Below, one piece after another: positions 1 to 9,222 of a DNA stretch of 64,000 nucleotides. Origin of the DNA: Rhizobium sp. Pop5 (lineage in GTDB: Bacteria; Pseudomonadota; Alphaproteobacteria; Rhizobiales; Rhizobiaceae); contig NZ_CP099401.1 in assembly GCF_024721175.1 (NCBI RefSeq), positions 372,001 to 436,000 of the forward strand. The letters are read 5' to 3'. Every line of letters starts with the position of its first letter. Positions within the stretch are counted from its first letter, which is position 1. A program made the translations under genes and the position numbers. Under the pieces are notes generated by a model that did no database searches, was not told the DNA's origin, and saw only the letters and a list, made by a program, of their open reading frames with translations.

Positions 1-523
1 AAATCTTCTTGCCAGCGGCGATGAAATCGTCCCAGGTGCTGATGGTGCTCGGATCGACGCCTGCTTTTTCGTAGAGATCGCGGCGATAGAACACGGCGAC
101 AGGGCCGGAATCCCACGGCATCGCGTAAGCGACATCGCCAACTTCAAGCTCGGTGCGCTTGAAATCGGGGAATTTTGCCTGGATGTCTGGGGTATAGCCG
201 AGCTCCTTCAGGTTGGCGAAGCAATCCGGGAAACGGGTCCAGAAGATTTCAGCCTCGAAATTCTCGACACTGACAATATCGGGCAAACCGTCGCCGCCGG
301 CGGCGCAGGCGGCGAGCATCTTGTCGAAGACCTGGCCATTTCCAAGATCCTCGACGGTGACCTTGATATCGGGATACTGTTTGTTGAAGCCTGGCAGCGT
401 GGACTTCAATGCCGACGCGGCGACATTCCAGCTCCAGATGGTGAGATTGGCCGACTCAGCGAAGGCGGAGCCGGAAGCAAGCAAGGCGACAGCCGCTGTC
501 GCAGCGAGAAGTTTGAAGCGCAT
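1..523 (-). CDS. ABC transporter sugar-binding protein, family 1 (C-terminus beyond window)
   Basis: This is the N-terminal ~174 residues of an extracellular solute-binding protein that would deliver a sugar to an inner-membrane ABC permease. The start is ATG at 523, preceded on the reverse strand by a strong GGGAGG ribosome site. A signal peptide is visible (basic MRFK, a hydrophobic Ala/Leu stretch, cleavage after AFA at about residue 22), followed by the typical mature start NLTIWSWN. Further in, the segments DGLPDIVSVE and AMPWDSGPVAVFYRRDLYEKAG are hallmarks of the maltose/multiple-sugar binding family. The gene continues off the left edge, so its permeases are not visible. It is divergent from the AraC-type gene at 610, which is its likely regulator. 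The ligand cannot be told from the sequence. Confidence 0.88.
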   Translation of the reverse strand, partial: MRFKLLAATAAVALLASGSAFAESANLTIWSWNVAASALKSTLPGFNKQYPDIKVTVEDLGNGQVFDKMLAACAAGGDGLPDIVSVENFEAEIFWTRFPDCFANLKELGYTPDIQAKFPDFKRTELEVGDVAYAMPWDSGPVAVFYRRDLYEKAGVDPSTISTWDDFIAAGKKI

Positions 524-609
524 TGAAAATCCTCCCTTTTCAATTGCCGATCTTTCACGAACGCGATTAAACTAACTGCAAGGGAGCGGCTGTCTCCTAA
601 AAAAGGAAT

Positions 610-1530
610 ATGGATTTGGCGGAAAGTAAGATCGGCACGAGTGCAATCTACCGGCCCGGCGCCAGCAGCATCGAGGGTTCGCCGACGGCGCTGCAGATGT
701 TTCACGCCCATCCGCTCGTCATGGCCATGCCGCACTGGCACGCGCAGGTCGAGATCAACTATGTCATGCGCGGCAGTGTGCGTTACCGGATGAGCGACCA
801 CGAATTCCGGCTGAATGCCGGTGAAATGTGCCTCTTCTGGGGTGGACAGCCGCATCAGATGGACGAATCCTCAGATGATTCGCTCTATGCCGGTGCCCAC
901 CTGCCGCTCGTCTATTTCTTCCGGCTGCGCCTGCCGCTCAGCATTTCCAGCCGGCTGATGAAGGGCGATACGCTGCTGACCTCGGCAACTGATGCCGCCG
1001 ACAACGAGAACTTCGCCCGCTGGTTCCGCTATTCCAAGTCCGGCGATGCCGCCATGGCCCAGCACGCCGTCGATGAATTGCTGCTGCGCATCGAGCGCAT
1101 CGCGCTCGAACCCTATTCGATGACGACATCGAATACGACCGTCAGCCTGGAAGGCGATCAGCCGCATCCCAATTCCTCGCGCAGCGTTGCGCGCATGTGC
1201 GATTTCATCGCCGCTAACTTTCTGCAGGATATCGATTCGGTCGATATTGCCCGCGCCGCCGACCTGCATCCGAAGTATGCCATGAACCTTTTCAAGCGGT
1301 CGACCGGCATGACGCTCAGCAAATATGTGACGCTGCTTAGGCTGTCGCGCGCCCAGGCGATGCTGATGAGCGAAGGCGCCAACGTGCTGCAGGTGGCGAT
1401 GGACAGCGGCTTCGGCTCGATCAGCGCCTTCAACAAATCCTTCCGCCACATCGCCGGCATGTCGCCCTCGGATTTTCGCCGCGATATACGACTGGTAACG
1501 AGCATCCCCGCCAGCGCCTTCCGCAACTAG
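610..1530 (+). CDS. AraC family transcriptional regulator
   Basis: A 306-residue DNA-binding regulator. The N-terminal half has a cupin-like sensor (HPLVMAMPHWHAQVEINYVMRGS, about residues 36-60, then a Gly-rich turn and a conserved His-Gln around residue 83). The C-terminal ~100 residues form the AraC double helix-turn-helix; HPKYAMNLFKRSTGM and the second helix around FGSISAFNKSFR are clear. The start is ATG at 610 with AAGGAAT just upstream. It is divergent from the sugar-binding protein gene across 86 bases, so it probably controls that importer and perhaps the reverse-strand oxidoreductase operon downstream. The effector is not identifiable; a sugar or polyol is an inference from context. 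Confidence 0.9.
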   Translation: MDLAESKIGTSAIYRPGASSIEGSPTALQMFHAHPLVMAMPHWHAQVEINYVMRGSVRYRMSDHEFRLNAGEMCLFWGGQPHQMDESSDDSLYAGAHLPLVYFFRLRLPLSISSRLMKGDTLLTSATDAADNENFARWFRYSKSGDAAMAQHAVDELLLRIERIALEPYSMTTSNTTVSLEGDQPHPNSSRSVARMCDFIAANFLQDIDSVDIARAADLHPKYAMNLFKRSTGMTLSKYVTLLRLSRAQAMLMSEGANVLQVAMDSGFGSISAFNKSFRHIAGMSPSDFRRDIRLVTSIPASAFRN

Positions 1531-1544
1531 CAGCTAGGTGCCGT

Positions 1545-1940
1545 TTATCGTTTCTCGGCAAGCTCGACCTGGATCCCATCCGGATCGCGCACGAAAGCGA
1601 CCCTGTGCAGCACCTCGGCATTAACAGCCAAGCGCGGTCGCTCCTTGATCTCGACGCCAGCCTGTTCCAGCCGGACGAATGTTTCCTCGACGCTTTCGAA
1701 CAGGAAGGTCAGATGACGCAGACCGGCCGTGCCCTCCGGCACATCCACCGCCCTTGCCGCCCCGCCAGCCGGCGCGAAGATCTCGAGCATGCCGCCGCCG
1801 GCATCGAGAAATGCGATTTCAGAGCCATCGGCCGTCACCTTGCGCAGATGCAGGCGCAGACCGAGCAAGCCGCAGTAAAAATCGACGGCGCGATCCATGT
1901 CGCTGACCGTCATGCCGACATGCTCGAAGGACTTCAGCAT
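1545..1940 (-). CDS. VOC (glyoxalase/bleomycin-resistance) family protein
   Basis: A 131-residue single-chain vicinal-oxygen-chelate protein. It opens with the family signature FEHVGMTVSDMDRAVDFYCGLLGL and ends with VAFVRDPDGIQVELAEKR, where the Glu near the C-terminus is a usual metal ligand and His at residue 7 is another. Family members are metal-dependent lyases, isomerases or dioxygenases, and the substrate here is unknown. It is the last gene of a reverse-strand group whose upstream members are two Gfo/Idh/MocA oxidoreductases; the gap to the first is 18 bases, so co-transcription is likely. A role in processing or epimerising an oxidised sugar intermediate is only inference. Confidence 0.82.
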   Translation of the reverse strand: MLKSFEHVGMTVSDMDRAVDFYCGLLGLRLHLRKVTADGSEIAFLDAGGGMLEIFAPAGGAARAVDVPEGTAGLRHLTFLFESVEETFVRLEQAGVEIKERPRLAVNAEVLHRVAFVRDPDGIQVELAEKR

Positions 1941-1958
1941 GGGAGCGCCCTTCCCTGC

Positions 1959-3053
1959 TCAGACGCCAGCCGCGCGCCGTTCCTCTTCCGGAAGCCAGGA
2001 TCGGTAGAGCGGATGATCGGCAGCGATCGGCATCGGCGTCGGCCGGCCAGTGCGCTGCGAGAAATAGGCTGCCGTCACCAACTCCAGTGAATTGCGGGCA
2101 TCCTGCAGCGTCACCGGCGGATCTGTATCCTCGACGATCGCCTTGTGGAAGAGCTCGAACTGGCGGGTGTAGCCATCCTCGCCGGACACATAGCCAGCGA
2201 GCGCCTCATCGATCCGCGCCTGATGTTCCTCTGTCCCGGCGACGAACGTCCACGGATCGCGGCCCATCGTATAAGGCTCGATGATGCTTTCGGCGACGAG
2301 GTCATTGAAGCAGAAGCGCAGCCGCGAAATCTCCTTGCGCGAACCGAGCGTCATCGACAACGTCGCCAGCGAACCGTTTTGCATCTTCACCGAAAGCGCA
2401 GCGGTATCCTCCACCTCGATCGGATTGACCAGTGTCGCGCCATAGGAAAACACCTCGGCGCACGGGCCGTGCACATAATTCAGCATGTCATGGGCGTGAA
2501 TGGCGTGGCCGAGAAGTCCGCCGCCAAGCTCGGTCGCCCATTTGCCGCGCCATGGCACTGCGTAATAATCCGGGCCACGCCACCAATGTGTCTCGATCGT
2601 CGTCAGGAACGGCTTGCCGGCGAGGCCTTGCTCAATCAGCAGCTTCAGCTTCTGCAGGCCGGAGCCATAGCGATACTGGAAGATCGGCATCAGCTTCCTG
2701 CCGGGGAAGCGGGCAAGGATGCGCTCCATCTCGTCGACCTCTGCGATCGACCCGAAGAGCGGCTTCTCGCAGATCACGTGCTTGCCGGATTCGATACCCT
2801 TGCGGCAGAGTTCGAAATGCGAGCTCGGCGGCGTCGAAATGTCGATGATGTCAAGATCGTCGCGGGCAAACAGAGAATCGGCATCCTGCGTGTAATCGCC
2901 GATCCCGAATTCTTCGCAAAGCGCCTTGCCGCGCTCCTCGTCGAGCGAGCAGAGCACCGGGACCTCGAAGAGATCCTTGTTCCAGCCGAAGCCGGTCAGA
3001 TGCCGCGAGGCGATGCCTGCGCCGATAACCCCGACGCGCAATTTCCTGGCCAT
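1959..3053 (-). CDS. Gfo/Idh/MocA family oxidoreductase
   Basis: A 364-residue NAD(P)-dependent sugar or cyclitol dehydrogenase of the glucose-fructose oxidoreductase/inositol dehydrogenase family. The N-terminus holds a Rossmann nucleotide site (VGVIGAGIASRHL, residues 7-19). The conserved EKP motif (HVICEKPLFG) follows at about residues 94-103, and the C-terminal substrate domain carries GGGLLGHAIHAHDML with the family's catalytic-type His. The open frame extends 28 codons further upstream, but those codons lie inside the neighbouring gene and have no ribosome site. ATG at 3053 has GAGGAG 6-11 bases upstream, so it is chosen as the start. It follows another Gfo/Idh gene by 10 bases, which suggests paired dehydrogenases acting on one pathway. 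Confidence 0.88.
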   Translation of the reverse strand: MARKLRVGVIGAGIASRHLTGFGWNKDLFEVPVLCSLDEERGKALCEEFGIGDYTQDADSLFARDDLDIIDISTPPSSHFELCRKGIESGKHVICEKPLFGSIAEVDEMERILARFPGRKLMPIFQYRYGSGLQKLKLLIEQGLAGKPFLTTIETHWWRGPDYYAVPWRGKWATELGGGLLGHAIHAHDMLNYVHGPCAEVFSYGATLVNPIEVEDTAALSVKMQNGSLATLSMTLGSRKEISRLRFCFNDLVAESIIEPYTMGRDPWTFVAGTEEHQARIDEALAGYVSGEDGYTRQFELFHKAIVEDTDPPVTLQDARNSLELVTAAYFSQRTGRPTPMPIAADHPLYRSWLPEEERRAAGV

Positions 3054-3063
3054 GATATTCTCC

Positions 3064-4074
3064 TCAGCGGGCGCCGATGCGCGCGGCTTTCGCTTGGGCT
3101 TCGAGCGAAAGGCGGCAGACTTCAAAAACGTGATCATGGGTCATCGCCGTCTGAGTGCGATTGCCGACGTCGGCGGTGAAAGCGTCGAAATAATCGAGTT
3201 TTTCGCCGCTGCAATCGATATGGGTCATTTCCTTGCCGTTGACGAGGAAGAGGTGATCTTTGCCCGGCCGGCCGGCGATATCGATATATTTTCGCAGCTC
3301 GATATAGCCTTCGGTACCGAGGATGGTGAGGCGTCCGTCGCCCCATGTGGGCAACGCCTCCGGCGTGAACCAGTCGACGCGGACATAACCCGCTGCATTG
3401 TCGGAGCGCAGCAGCACCTCGCCAAAATCCTGGAAGGCGGGCTTGTCGGGCATGCCGAAATTGCCGATCGAGCTGGCGATGACCTCACCCGACGTCGAGC
3501 CGGTATAGAACAGGAACTGGTCGACCTGATGCGAGGCAATATCGACAATGATTCCGCCGAAAGCTTCCGGATCGAAGAACCAGTCCGGCCGCGTCGGCAG
3601 TTGCAGCCGATGCGGGCCGACGCCGAGGGTCTGGATCACCTTGCCGATCGCGCCTTCCTTTACCAGCTTGCCGGCCTTGACGGCGGAGCGCACGCAATGG
3701 CGCTCGGAAAAGCAGATGGAGAAGATCTTGCCGGTTTCGGCAACGGTCTTCCTGACCTCCTCGAGCTGGGCGAAGGTCGTCACACCAGGCTTGTCGGTCA
3801 TCACGTCCTTGCCGGCCCTCATCGCCCGGATGGCGAGACCGGCGCGGTCGCGCGGGATCGCCGCGATGCAGATGACGTCGATCGACGGATCGGCGAACAA
3901 CGTCTCCCGGTCGATCTGCGGCGCATCGGGATAAGTCTTCTCGAAGGTCTCGCGCAATGCCGGTACCGAGGTCTGAGGGCAGTAGCCAACGAACTCGCCG
4001 CCTGATGCGAGCAATCCCTTCACGTGATCGAACGTATGCCCATGGTCGATTCCGACGACGGCAAATCTCAACAT
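3064..4074 (-). CDS. Gfo/Idh/MocA family oxidoreductase
   Basis: A 336-residue oxidoreductase and the first gene of the reverse-strand operon with the second Gfo/Idh and VOC genes. The N-terminus (LRFAVVGIDHGHTFDHV) is a Rossmann fold in which the usual GxGxxG is altered to GIDHGH, a form seen in several divergent family members. The EKP motif appears as DKPG (about residue 93). Toward the C-terminus FGGIIVDIASHQVDQFLFY carries the probable catalytic His. The altered glycine motif means that cofactor use needs a test. The reading frame is full length and has GAGGATAT upstream of its ATG at 4074. The substrate is unknown. Confidence 0.86.
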   Translation of the reverse strand: MLRFAVVGIDHGHTFDHVKGLLASGGEFVGYCPQTSVPALRETFEKTYPDAPQIDRETLFADPSIDVICIAAIPRDRAGLAIRAMRAGKDVMTDKPGVTTFAQLEEVRKTVAETGKIFSICFSERHCVRSAVKAGKLVKEGAIGKVIQTLGVGPHRLQLPTRPDWFFDPEAFGGIIVDIASHQVDQFLFYTGSTSGEVIASSIGNFGMPDKPAFQDFGEVLLRSDNAAGYVRVDWFTPEALPTWGDGRLTILGTEGYIELRKYIDIAGRPGKDHLFLVNGKEMTHIDCSGEKLDYFDAFTADVGNRTQTAMTHDHVFEVCRLSLEAQAKAARIGAR

Positions 4075-4440
4075 CGCTGCAATATCCTCCTGGGATTTTC
4101 GTGCGGCCGGCCGACGCCGGCATCCTCCATGTCGGCCAAAACAGATAACGAAAGTTGGCTCCTGTCAAGGTGAGGTGAGGGGTGAAATCGTCAGTGCCTA
4201 TATCTAAGCATTTGTAAAATAAACGTTATTATGTATCTAAATAGTTATTTATCGCATTGTTGACCGGAATTCCGGCGGCGGCCGTCCTTTCGATCCAAAC
4301 CGGCAAAAGTCTTTTTCCCCCGCCTATCTTGCTCCTTCTCCACGAATGTGATCGATTTCGCCCGCAGCCGGGCTGGAGGGCGGCAACGATCTCGAAATTC
4401 TTCAAGAGCGCTCCCCGCTTGCCTATAACGGAGGATCACC
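4075..4440. other. Divergent intergenic region with AT-rich promoter zone
   Basis: These 366 bases separate the reverse-strand Gfo/Idh operon from the forward FAH-family gene. No credible gene is visible. Bases 4195-4260 are markedly AT-rich against the GC-rich surroundings. They contain two TATCTAA direct repeats (about 4201 and 4233) flanking AATAAACGTTATT, a near-palindrome. This is a plausible promoter/operator zone for one or both flanking genes, but no sigma-70 hexamers can be assigned with certainty. Confidence 0.45.
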
Positions 4441-5601
4441 ATGTCTCGTCCCCTTCTCGATGCCGCCGCTTCGGGCGGCCTTTTCGTCGGCCGCTCCTGG
4501 AATCCCGAGGTAGCCGGCCCGAGCATCGTGACGCTTCGCGAGGGAATGATCATCGATATCACCTCGCGCGAGGCGCCGACGCTGAGCGCGCTGCTGGAGA
4601 GGCAGGACGCTGCGGCCTTCGTCCGCGCCGCAAATGGCAAAGCGATCGGCACGCTGGAAGAGATTGCCGCCAACAGCACCGGAGCACCCGATGCCGCTCG
4701 TTCCTACCTTCTCGCGCCCGTCGACCTGCAGGCGGTTAAGGCCTGCGGCGTCACCTTCGCGCAGTCGATGATCGAGCGCGTCATCGAGGAGAAGGCAGCC
4801 GGCAACCCCGATCGCGCCGCGTCTATCCGTGAGCGCGTCAGTGCGCTGATCGGCGGCAGCCTCACCAATCTCAAGGCCGGTTCGCCTGAAGCCGCCAAGG
4901 TCAAACAGGCCCTGATCGACGAGGGCATGTGGTCGCAATATCTCGAGGTCGGCATCGGCCCCGATGCCGAGGTCTTCACCAAGGCGCCGGTGCTCTCTTC
5001 CGTTGGGTGGGGTGCCGATGTCGGCCTGCATCCGATCTCCACCTGGAATAATCCCGAACCGGAAATCGTGCTTGCAGTCAACGGCCGCGGAGAGATCAAA
5101 GGCGTGACGCTCGGCAACGACGTCAATCTGCGTGACGTCGAGGGCCGCTCGGCGCTCTTGCTCGGCAAGGCCAAGGACAACAACGCTTCCTGCTCGATCG
5201 GACCCTTCATCCGCCTTTTCGATGCCGGTTACGGCCTGGATGACGTGCGCAGGGCCGAGCTCGACCTGAAGGTGTCAGGCGAGGATGGTTTCGTCCTGCA
5301 CGGCAAAAGCTCGATGTCGCAGATCAGCCGCGATCCGACCGATCTCGTCAAACAGACGCTTGGGCCCCATCATCAGTATCCTGACGGTTTCATGTTGTTT
5401 CTCGGCACGTTGTTTGCACCGACGCAGGATCGCGACGCATCGAAGCAGGGCTTCACTCACAAGATCGGCGATGTTGTCGAGATTTCCTCGGCGGGGCTCG
5501 GCACGCTCGTCAACACCGTGCGTCTCTCCACCGAATGCCCGCCATGGACATTTGGCATTTCGGCGCTGATGGGCAATCTCGCGAAGCGCGGGCTGCTCTA
5601 A
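4441..5601 (+). CDS. Fumarylacetoacetate hydrolase (FAH) family protein
   Basis: A 386-residue protein of the FAH superfamily, whose members hydrolyse, hydrate or decarboxylate 2-oxo acids using a divalent metal. The C-terminal two thirds carry the family core: GPDAEVFTKAPVLSSVGWG and NPEPEIVLAVNGRGEIKGVTLGND, where the acidic residues are metal ligands, followed by KDNNASCSIGPFI. The long N-terminal part resembles sugar-acid dehydratases of the 2-keto-3-deoxy type more than tyrosine-pathway FAH. The start is ATG at 4441 with GGAGG 8 bases upstream. Its stop directly abuts the stop of the convergent methylmalonyl-CoA mutase gene. Nearby sugar dehydrogenases favour a sugar-acid role, but this is inference. 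Confidence 0.85.
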   Translation: MSRPLLDAAASGGLFVGRSWNPEVAGPSIVTLREGMIIDITSREAPTLSALLERQDAAAFVRAANGKAIGTLEEIAANSTGAPDAARSYLLAPVDLQAVKACGVTFAQSMIERVIEEKAAGNPDRAASIRERVSALIGGSLTNLKAGSPEAAKVKQALIDEGMWSQYLEVGIGPDAEVFTKAPVLSSVGWGADVGLHPISTWNNPEPEIVLAVNGRGEIKGVTLGNDVNLRDVEGRSALLLGKAKDNNASCSIGPFIRLFDAGYGLDDVRRAELDLKVSGEDGFVLHGKSSMSQISRDPTDLVKQTLGPHHQYPDGFMLFLGTLFAPTQDRDASKQGFTHKIGDVVEISSAGLGTLVNTVRLSTECPPWTFGISALMGNLAKRGLL

Positions 5602-7740
5602 CTACTGGTTTCGCCGTCTGCCCTGAAGCAGATCCAGCACCGAGTTTGCGGCCTCGAGAACATTTGTTCCCGGGCCGAACACAGCGGCAACGCCATGTTC
5701 CTGCAGGAATTCATAGTCCTGCCGGGGAATGACGCCGCCGCAGACGACGATGATATTCTCGCCGCCCTGCTCCTTCAGCCTGTCGATCAACTGCGGCAGC
5801 AGCGTCTTGTGGCCGGCTGCGAGCGATGAAACGCCGACGACGTTGACCCTTTCGCCAAGGGCCATTTCTGCAGCCTCTTCCGGCGTCTGGAATAGCGGCC
5901 CGGCGAGCACGTCGAAGCCGATATCGCCGAAGGCCGAGGCGATCACCTTGGCGCCGCGGTCATGCCCGTCCTGGCCGAGCTTGGCCACCATGATCTTCGG
6001 CCTGTGCCCCATTGTTTCCGTTACCTCCGCCATGCGGGTCTTCAGCACGGCGAGCTCCGGCTCGCTGCGATAGGCATCGCCGTAGACGTCCTTGATGACC
6101 TCAGGCGTTGCGGCGTGATCGCCGAAGGCCTGCCGCATCGCATCCGATATCTCGCCGACGGTGGCGCGTGCGCGCGCCGCCTCGACGGCAGCGGCGAGAA
6201 GATTGCCTTGCCCGCTGCGGGCGACCTCCGAAAGGGCAGCAAGCGCCTCAGTGGCCTTCGCGCCATCACGCCGTCGTTTCGTTTCCTCGATCCGGCGGAT
6301 CTGGGCGCTGCGGACCGCCGCATTGTCGATCGCCAGGATGTCGATCTCTTCCTCGGTCTCAAGGCGGTATTTGTTGACGCCGACGATGACCTCCTCGCCC
6401 TTGTCGATCGCCGCCTGGCGGCGGGTCGCGGCCTCTTCGATCAGCCGCTTCGGCAGTCCCTCGTTGACGGCCTTCGTCATCCCGCCAAGCACCTCGACCT
6501 CCTCGATCAGCGCCCAGGCCTTGTCGGCAAGTTCCTTCGTCAGGCTTTCGACGTAGTAGGAGCCGGCGAGCGGATCGACCACTTTCGTCACGCCGGTTTC
6601 GTGCTGCAGGATAAGCTGGGTGTTGCGGGCGATGCGGGCGGAAAATTCCGTCGGCAGTGCAATCGCCTCGTCGAAGGAATTGGTGTGCAGCGACTGCGTG
6701 CCGCCGAGCACGGCTGACATCGCCTCGAAGGCGGTGCGGACGATGTTGTTGTAGGGATCTTGCTCCTGCAGCGACACGCCTGATGTCTGGCAATGCGTGC
6801 GCAGCATCAGCGAGGACGCCTTCTTCGGCTGGAACTCCTCCATGATGCGGGTCCAGAGCAGCCGGGCGGCGCGCAGCTTCGCCGCCTCCATGAAGAAGTT
6901 CATGCCGATCGCGAAGAAGAACGAAAGCCTTCCGGCGAAATCATCGACGTTGAGGCCCTTGGCGATCGCTGCCCGGACATATTCGCGGCCATCGGCCAGC
7001 GTGAAGGCTAGTTCCTGCACCAGCGTCGCGCCGGCCTCCTGCATGTGATAGCCGGAGATGGAGATCGAGTTGAACTTCGGCATCTCCTTTGCCGTATATT
7101 CGATGATGTCGGCGACGATCCGCATCGAGGGTTCGGGCGGATAGATATAGGTGTTGCGGACCATGAACTCCTTGAGGATGTCGTTCTGGATGGTCCCGGA
7201 AAGTTCAGATCTCGAAACGCCCTGTTCCTCGCCCGCCACGATGAAGGAGGCAAGAATCGGGATGACGGCGCCGTTCATCGTCATCGACACGGAAATCTTT
7301 TCGAGTGGAATGCCGTCGAACAGGATCTTCATGTCCTCGACACTGTCGATCGCCACGCCGGCCTTGCCGACATCGCCTTCGACGCGCGGATGGTCGCTGT
7401 CATAGCCGCGATGGGTGGCGAGGTCGAAGGCGACCGAGACCCCTTGCTGGCCGGCAGCAAGCGCTTTGCGATAGAAGGCGTTTGACGCCTCGGCCGTCGA
7501 GAAGCCGGCATATTGGCGGATCGTCCAGGGCCGGCCGGCATACATCGTCGCGCGCGGCCCGCGGGTAAACGGCGAAAAACCGGGCAGCGAGCCGAGATGT
7601 TCGGCGCCATCGAGATCCTCGGCCGTATAGAGCGGCTTGACGGCAATGCCTTCCGGAGTTTGCCAGGTCAGCGTTTCGGGCGAGGCGCGCAGTTCCTTCT
7701 GCGCAAGTTCCGCCCAATCCGACAGCGTCTTCTCAGTCAT
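5602..7740 (-). CDS. scpA: Methylmalonyl-CoA mutase, single-chain
   Basis: A 712-residue adenosylcobalamin-dependent mutase interconverting (R)-methylmalonyl-CoA and succinyl-CoA, which links propionyl-CoA (from odd-chain acids, branched amino acids or polyhydroxybutyrate-related metabolism) to the TCA cycle. Residues ~60-540 form the substrate TIM barrel, including [22 protein letters not shown] and [17 protein letters not shown]. The C-terminal ~130 residues form the B12 domain with the DGHDRG motif; His593 is the expected lower axial cobalt ligand. Length matches the homodimeric bacterial enzyme. The epimerase and propionyl-CoA carboxylase genes are not next to it. A cobalamin riboswitch is not apparent upstream. 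The gene ends exactly where the convergent FAH-family gene ends. Confidence 0.97.
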   Translation of the reverse strand: MTEKTLSDWAELAQKELRASPETLTWQTPEGIAVKPLYTAEDLDGAEHLGSLPGFSPFTRGPRATMYAGRPWTIRQYAGFSTAEASNAFYRKALAAGQQGVSVAFDLATHRGYDSDHPRVEGDVGKAGVAIDSVEDMKILFDGIPLEKISVSMTMNGAVIPILASFIVAGEEQGVSRSELSGTIQNDILKEFMVRNTYIYPPEPSMRIVADIIEYTAKEMPKFNSISISGYHMQEAGATLVQELAFTLADGREYVRAAIAKGLNVDDFAGRLSFFFAIGMNFFMEAAKLRAARLLWTRIMEEFQPKKASSLMLRTHCQTSGVSLQEQDPYNNIVRTAFEAMSAVLGGTQSLHTNSFDEAIALPTEFSARIARNTQLILQHETGVTKVVDPLAGSYYVESLTKELADKAWALIEEVEVLGGMTKAVNEGLPKRLIEEAATRRQAAIDKGEEVIVGVNKYRLETEEEIDILAIDNAAVRSAQIRRIEETKRRRDGAKATEALAALSEVARSGQGNLLAAAVEAARARATVGEISDAMRQAFGDHAATPEVIKDVYGDAYRSEPELAVLKTRMAEVTETMGHRPKIMVAKLGQDGHDRGAKVIASAFGDIGFDVLAGPLFQTPEEAAEMALGERVNVVGVSSLAAGHKTLLPQLIDRLKEQGGENIIVVCGGVIPRQDYEFLQEHGVAAVFGPGTNVLEAANSVLDLLQGRRRNQ

Positions 7741-7862
7741 GCGTCTCCTCCGGCTTTTTTCATCCGCAGCCTACCATTTCACAGGCGCCTCGTGCGATAC
7801 AGCCTTAGGATATTTAATGCGGCAAATCATTGATTTCCATCGCCGGCCCTGGGACCTGCCTC

Positions 7863-9221
7863 ATGAAGACAATGCAGATCTATGCCTTCGACATGAATTG
7901 CGTCGGCCATATCAACCACGGCCTCTGGACGCATCCGCGCGACGGGTCTCTCCGCTATACCGATCTCGACTACTGGACGGAATTTGCCGAAACCGCCGAG
8001 CGCGGCAAGCTCGACGGCATCTTTCTCGCCGATATCGTCGGCCTCTACGATGTGTACACGGGCGGCCCGACGCCTGTCATTGAGACGGCGGCGCAGATCC
8101 CGGTCAACGATCCGCTGATCCCGATTTCGGCGATGGCCCATGTCACCAAGCATCTCGGTTTCGGCGTCACCGTCAACACTACCTACGAGCCGCCTTTCCT
8201 GCTGGCGCGGCGCCTGTCGACGCTCGATCATCTGACCAAGGGACGGATCGGCTGGAACATCGTCACCGGCTATCTAGACAGTGCCGCGCGCGCCATGGGC
8301 TTTGACAAGCTGCCGGAACATGATGCGCGGTATGACGCAGCCGAGGAATATCTCGAGATCGTCTATAAGCTCTGGGAGGGCAGTTGGGACGACGACGCGG
8401 TCCTGCGCGACAAGGCGGGCGGCATCTATGCCGATCCGTCGAAGGTACGCGCCGTTCGTCACGACGGCAAATATTACAGGATGGAAGGCATTCATCTTTC
8501 CGAGCCCTCTCCGCAACGCACTCCCCTCCTCTTTCAGGCAGGCGCTTCTGCCCGCGGGCAGGATTTTGCCGCCCGCCACGCCGAATGCGTCTTCATCGCC
8601 GCGCCCAATCCGAAGGCGGCCAGGCCGACTGTCGACGCGCTGCGGACAAAGGCGGAGCGATTCGGCCGCGGCGCCGGCGCATTGAAGATCCTGAACCTGA
8701 TCACTGTCGTCGTCGGGCGGACAGAGAGGCAAGCGCAGGAGAAGCTGGAGGATTATCGCCGCCACGCCAGCATCGAGGCCTCGCTTGCCCACTACTCGGC
8801 CTCTGTCGGCATCGATTTTTCCAAGTATGGTCTCGACGACGTGATCGACCAGAGCTCGACGAACGCCAACCAGTCGGCGCTTGCGGCGATCACCAAACAG
8901 GCGGCAAAGCCGGTGACGAAGCGCGATATCATCGACCAGATGGTGCTCGGCAGCCGGATGAAGCCGATGGTCGGCTCGCCGGAGCAGATCGCCGATCATC
9001 TCCAGACATGGATCGAGGAAGCTGACATCGACGGCTTCAACCTGGCGCGGACGGTGGCGCCGGAGAGCCTGCGCGATTTCGTCGAACTGGTGGTGCCGGT
9101 GCTGCAGGAGCGTGGTCTGTTCAAGGCGGATTATGCCGAAGGGCCGCTGCGGCAGAAGCTCTTCGGCGGCGGGAACGGGAGATTGCCCGGCGCTCATCCC
9201 GCCGCCAGCTTCAGGCGCTGA
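7863..9221 (+). CDS. LLM-class flavin-dependent monooxygenase, NtaA/SnaA/DszA family
   Basis: A 452-residue FMNH2-dependent monooxygenase of the luciferase-like superfamily. The N-terminus (MQIYAFDMNCVGHINHGLWTHP, then DLDYWTEFAETAERGKLDGIFLADIVG) and the central WNIVTGYLDSAARAMG are typical of the nitrilotriacetate/dibenzothiophene-sulfone/alkanesulfonate branch. Such enzymes need reduced FMN from a partner reductase, and a candidate lies at 12116. The frame opens 11 codons earlier, but ATG at 7863 begins the conserved sequence. The neighbours (a MetNIQ-type importer on the opposite strand and an FMN reductase) suggest scavenging of sulfur from an organosulfur compound. The exact substrate is unknown. 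Confidence 0.88.
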   Translation: MKTMQIYAFDMNCVGHINHGLWTHPRDGSLRYTDLDYWTEFAETAERGKLDGIFLADIVGLYDVYTGGPTPVIETAAQIPVNDPLIPISAMAHVTKHLGFGVTVNTTYEPPFLLARRLSTLDHLTKGRIGWNIVTGYLDSAARAMGFDKLPEHDARYDAAEEYLEIVYKLWEGSWDDDAVLRDKAGGIYADPSKVRAVRHDGKYYRMEGIHLSEPSPQRTPLLFQAGASARGQDFAARHAECVFIAAPNPKAARPTVDALRTKAERFGRGAGALKILNLITVVVGRTERQAQEKLEDYRRHASIEASLAHYSASVGIDFSKYGLDDVIDQSSTNANQSALAAITKQAAKPVTKRDIIDQMVLGSRMKPMVGSPEQIADHLQTWIEEADIDGFNLARTVAPESLRDFVELVVPVLQERGLFKADYAEGPLRQKLFGGGNGRLPGAHPAASFRR

Positions 9222-9222
9222 T

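Noticed and set aside
2145..3179. A 344-codon forward frame opposite the Gfo/Idh gene
   Set aside because: Shadow frame without ribosome site, crossing two real genes.
7741..7862. A cobalamin riboswitch upstream of methylmalonyl-CoA mutase
   Set aside because: The gap is 122 bases and lacks a B12-box-like sequence, too short for the full element.
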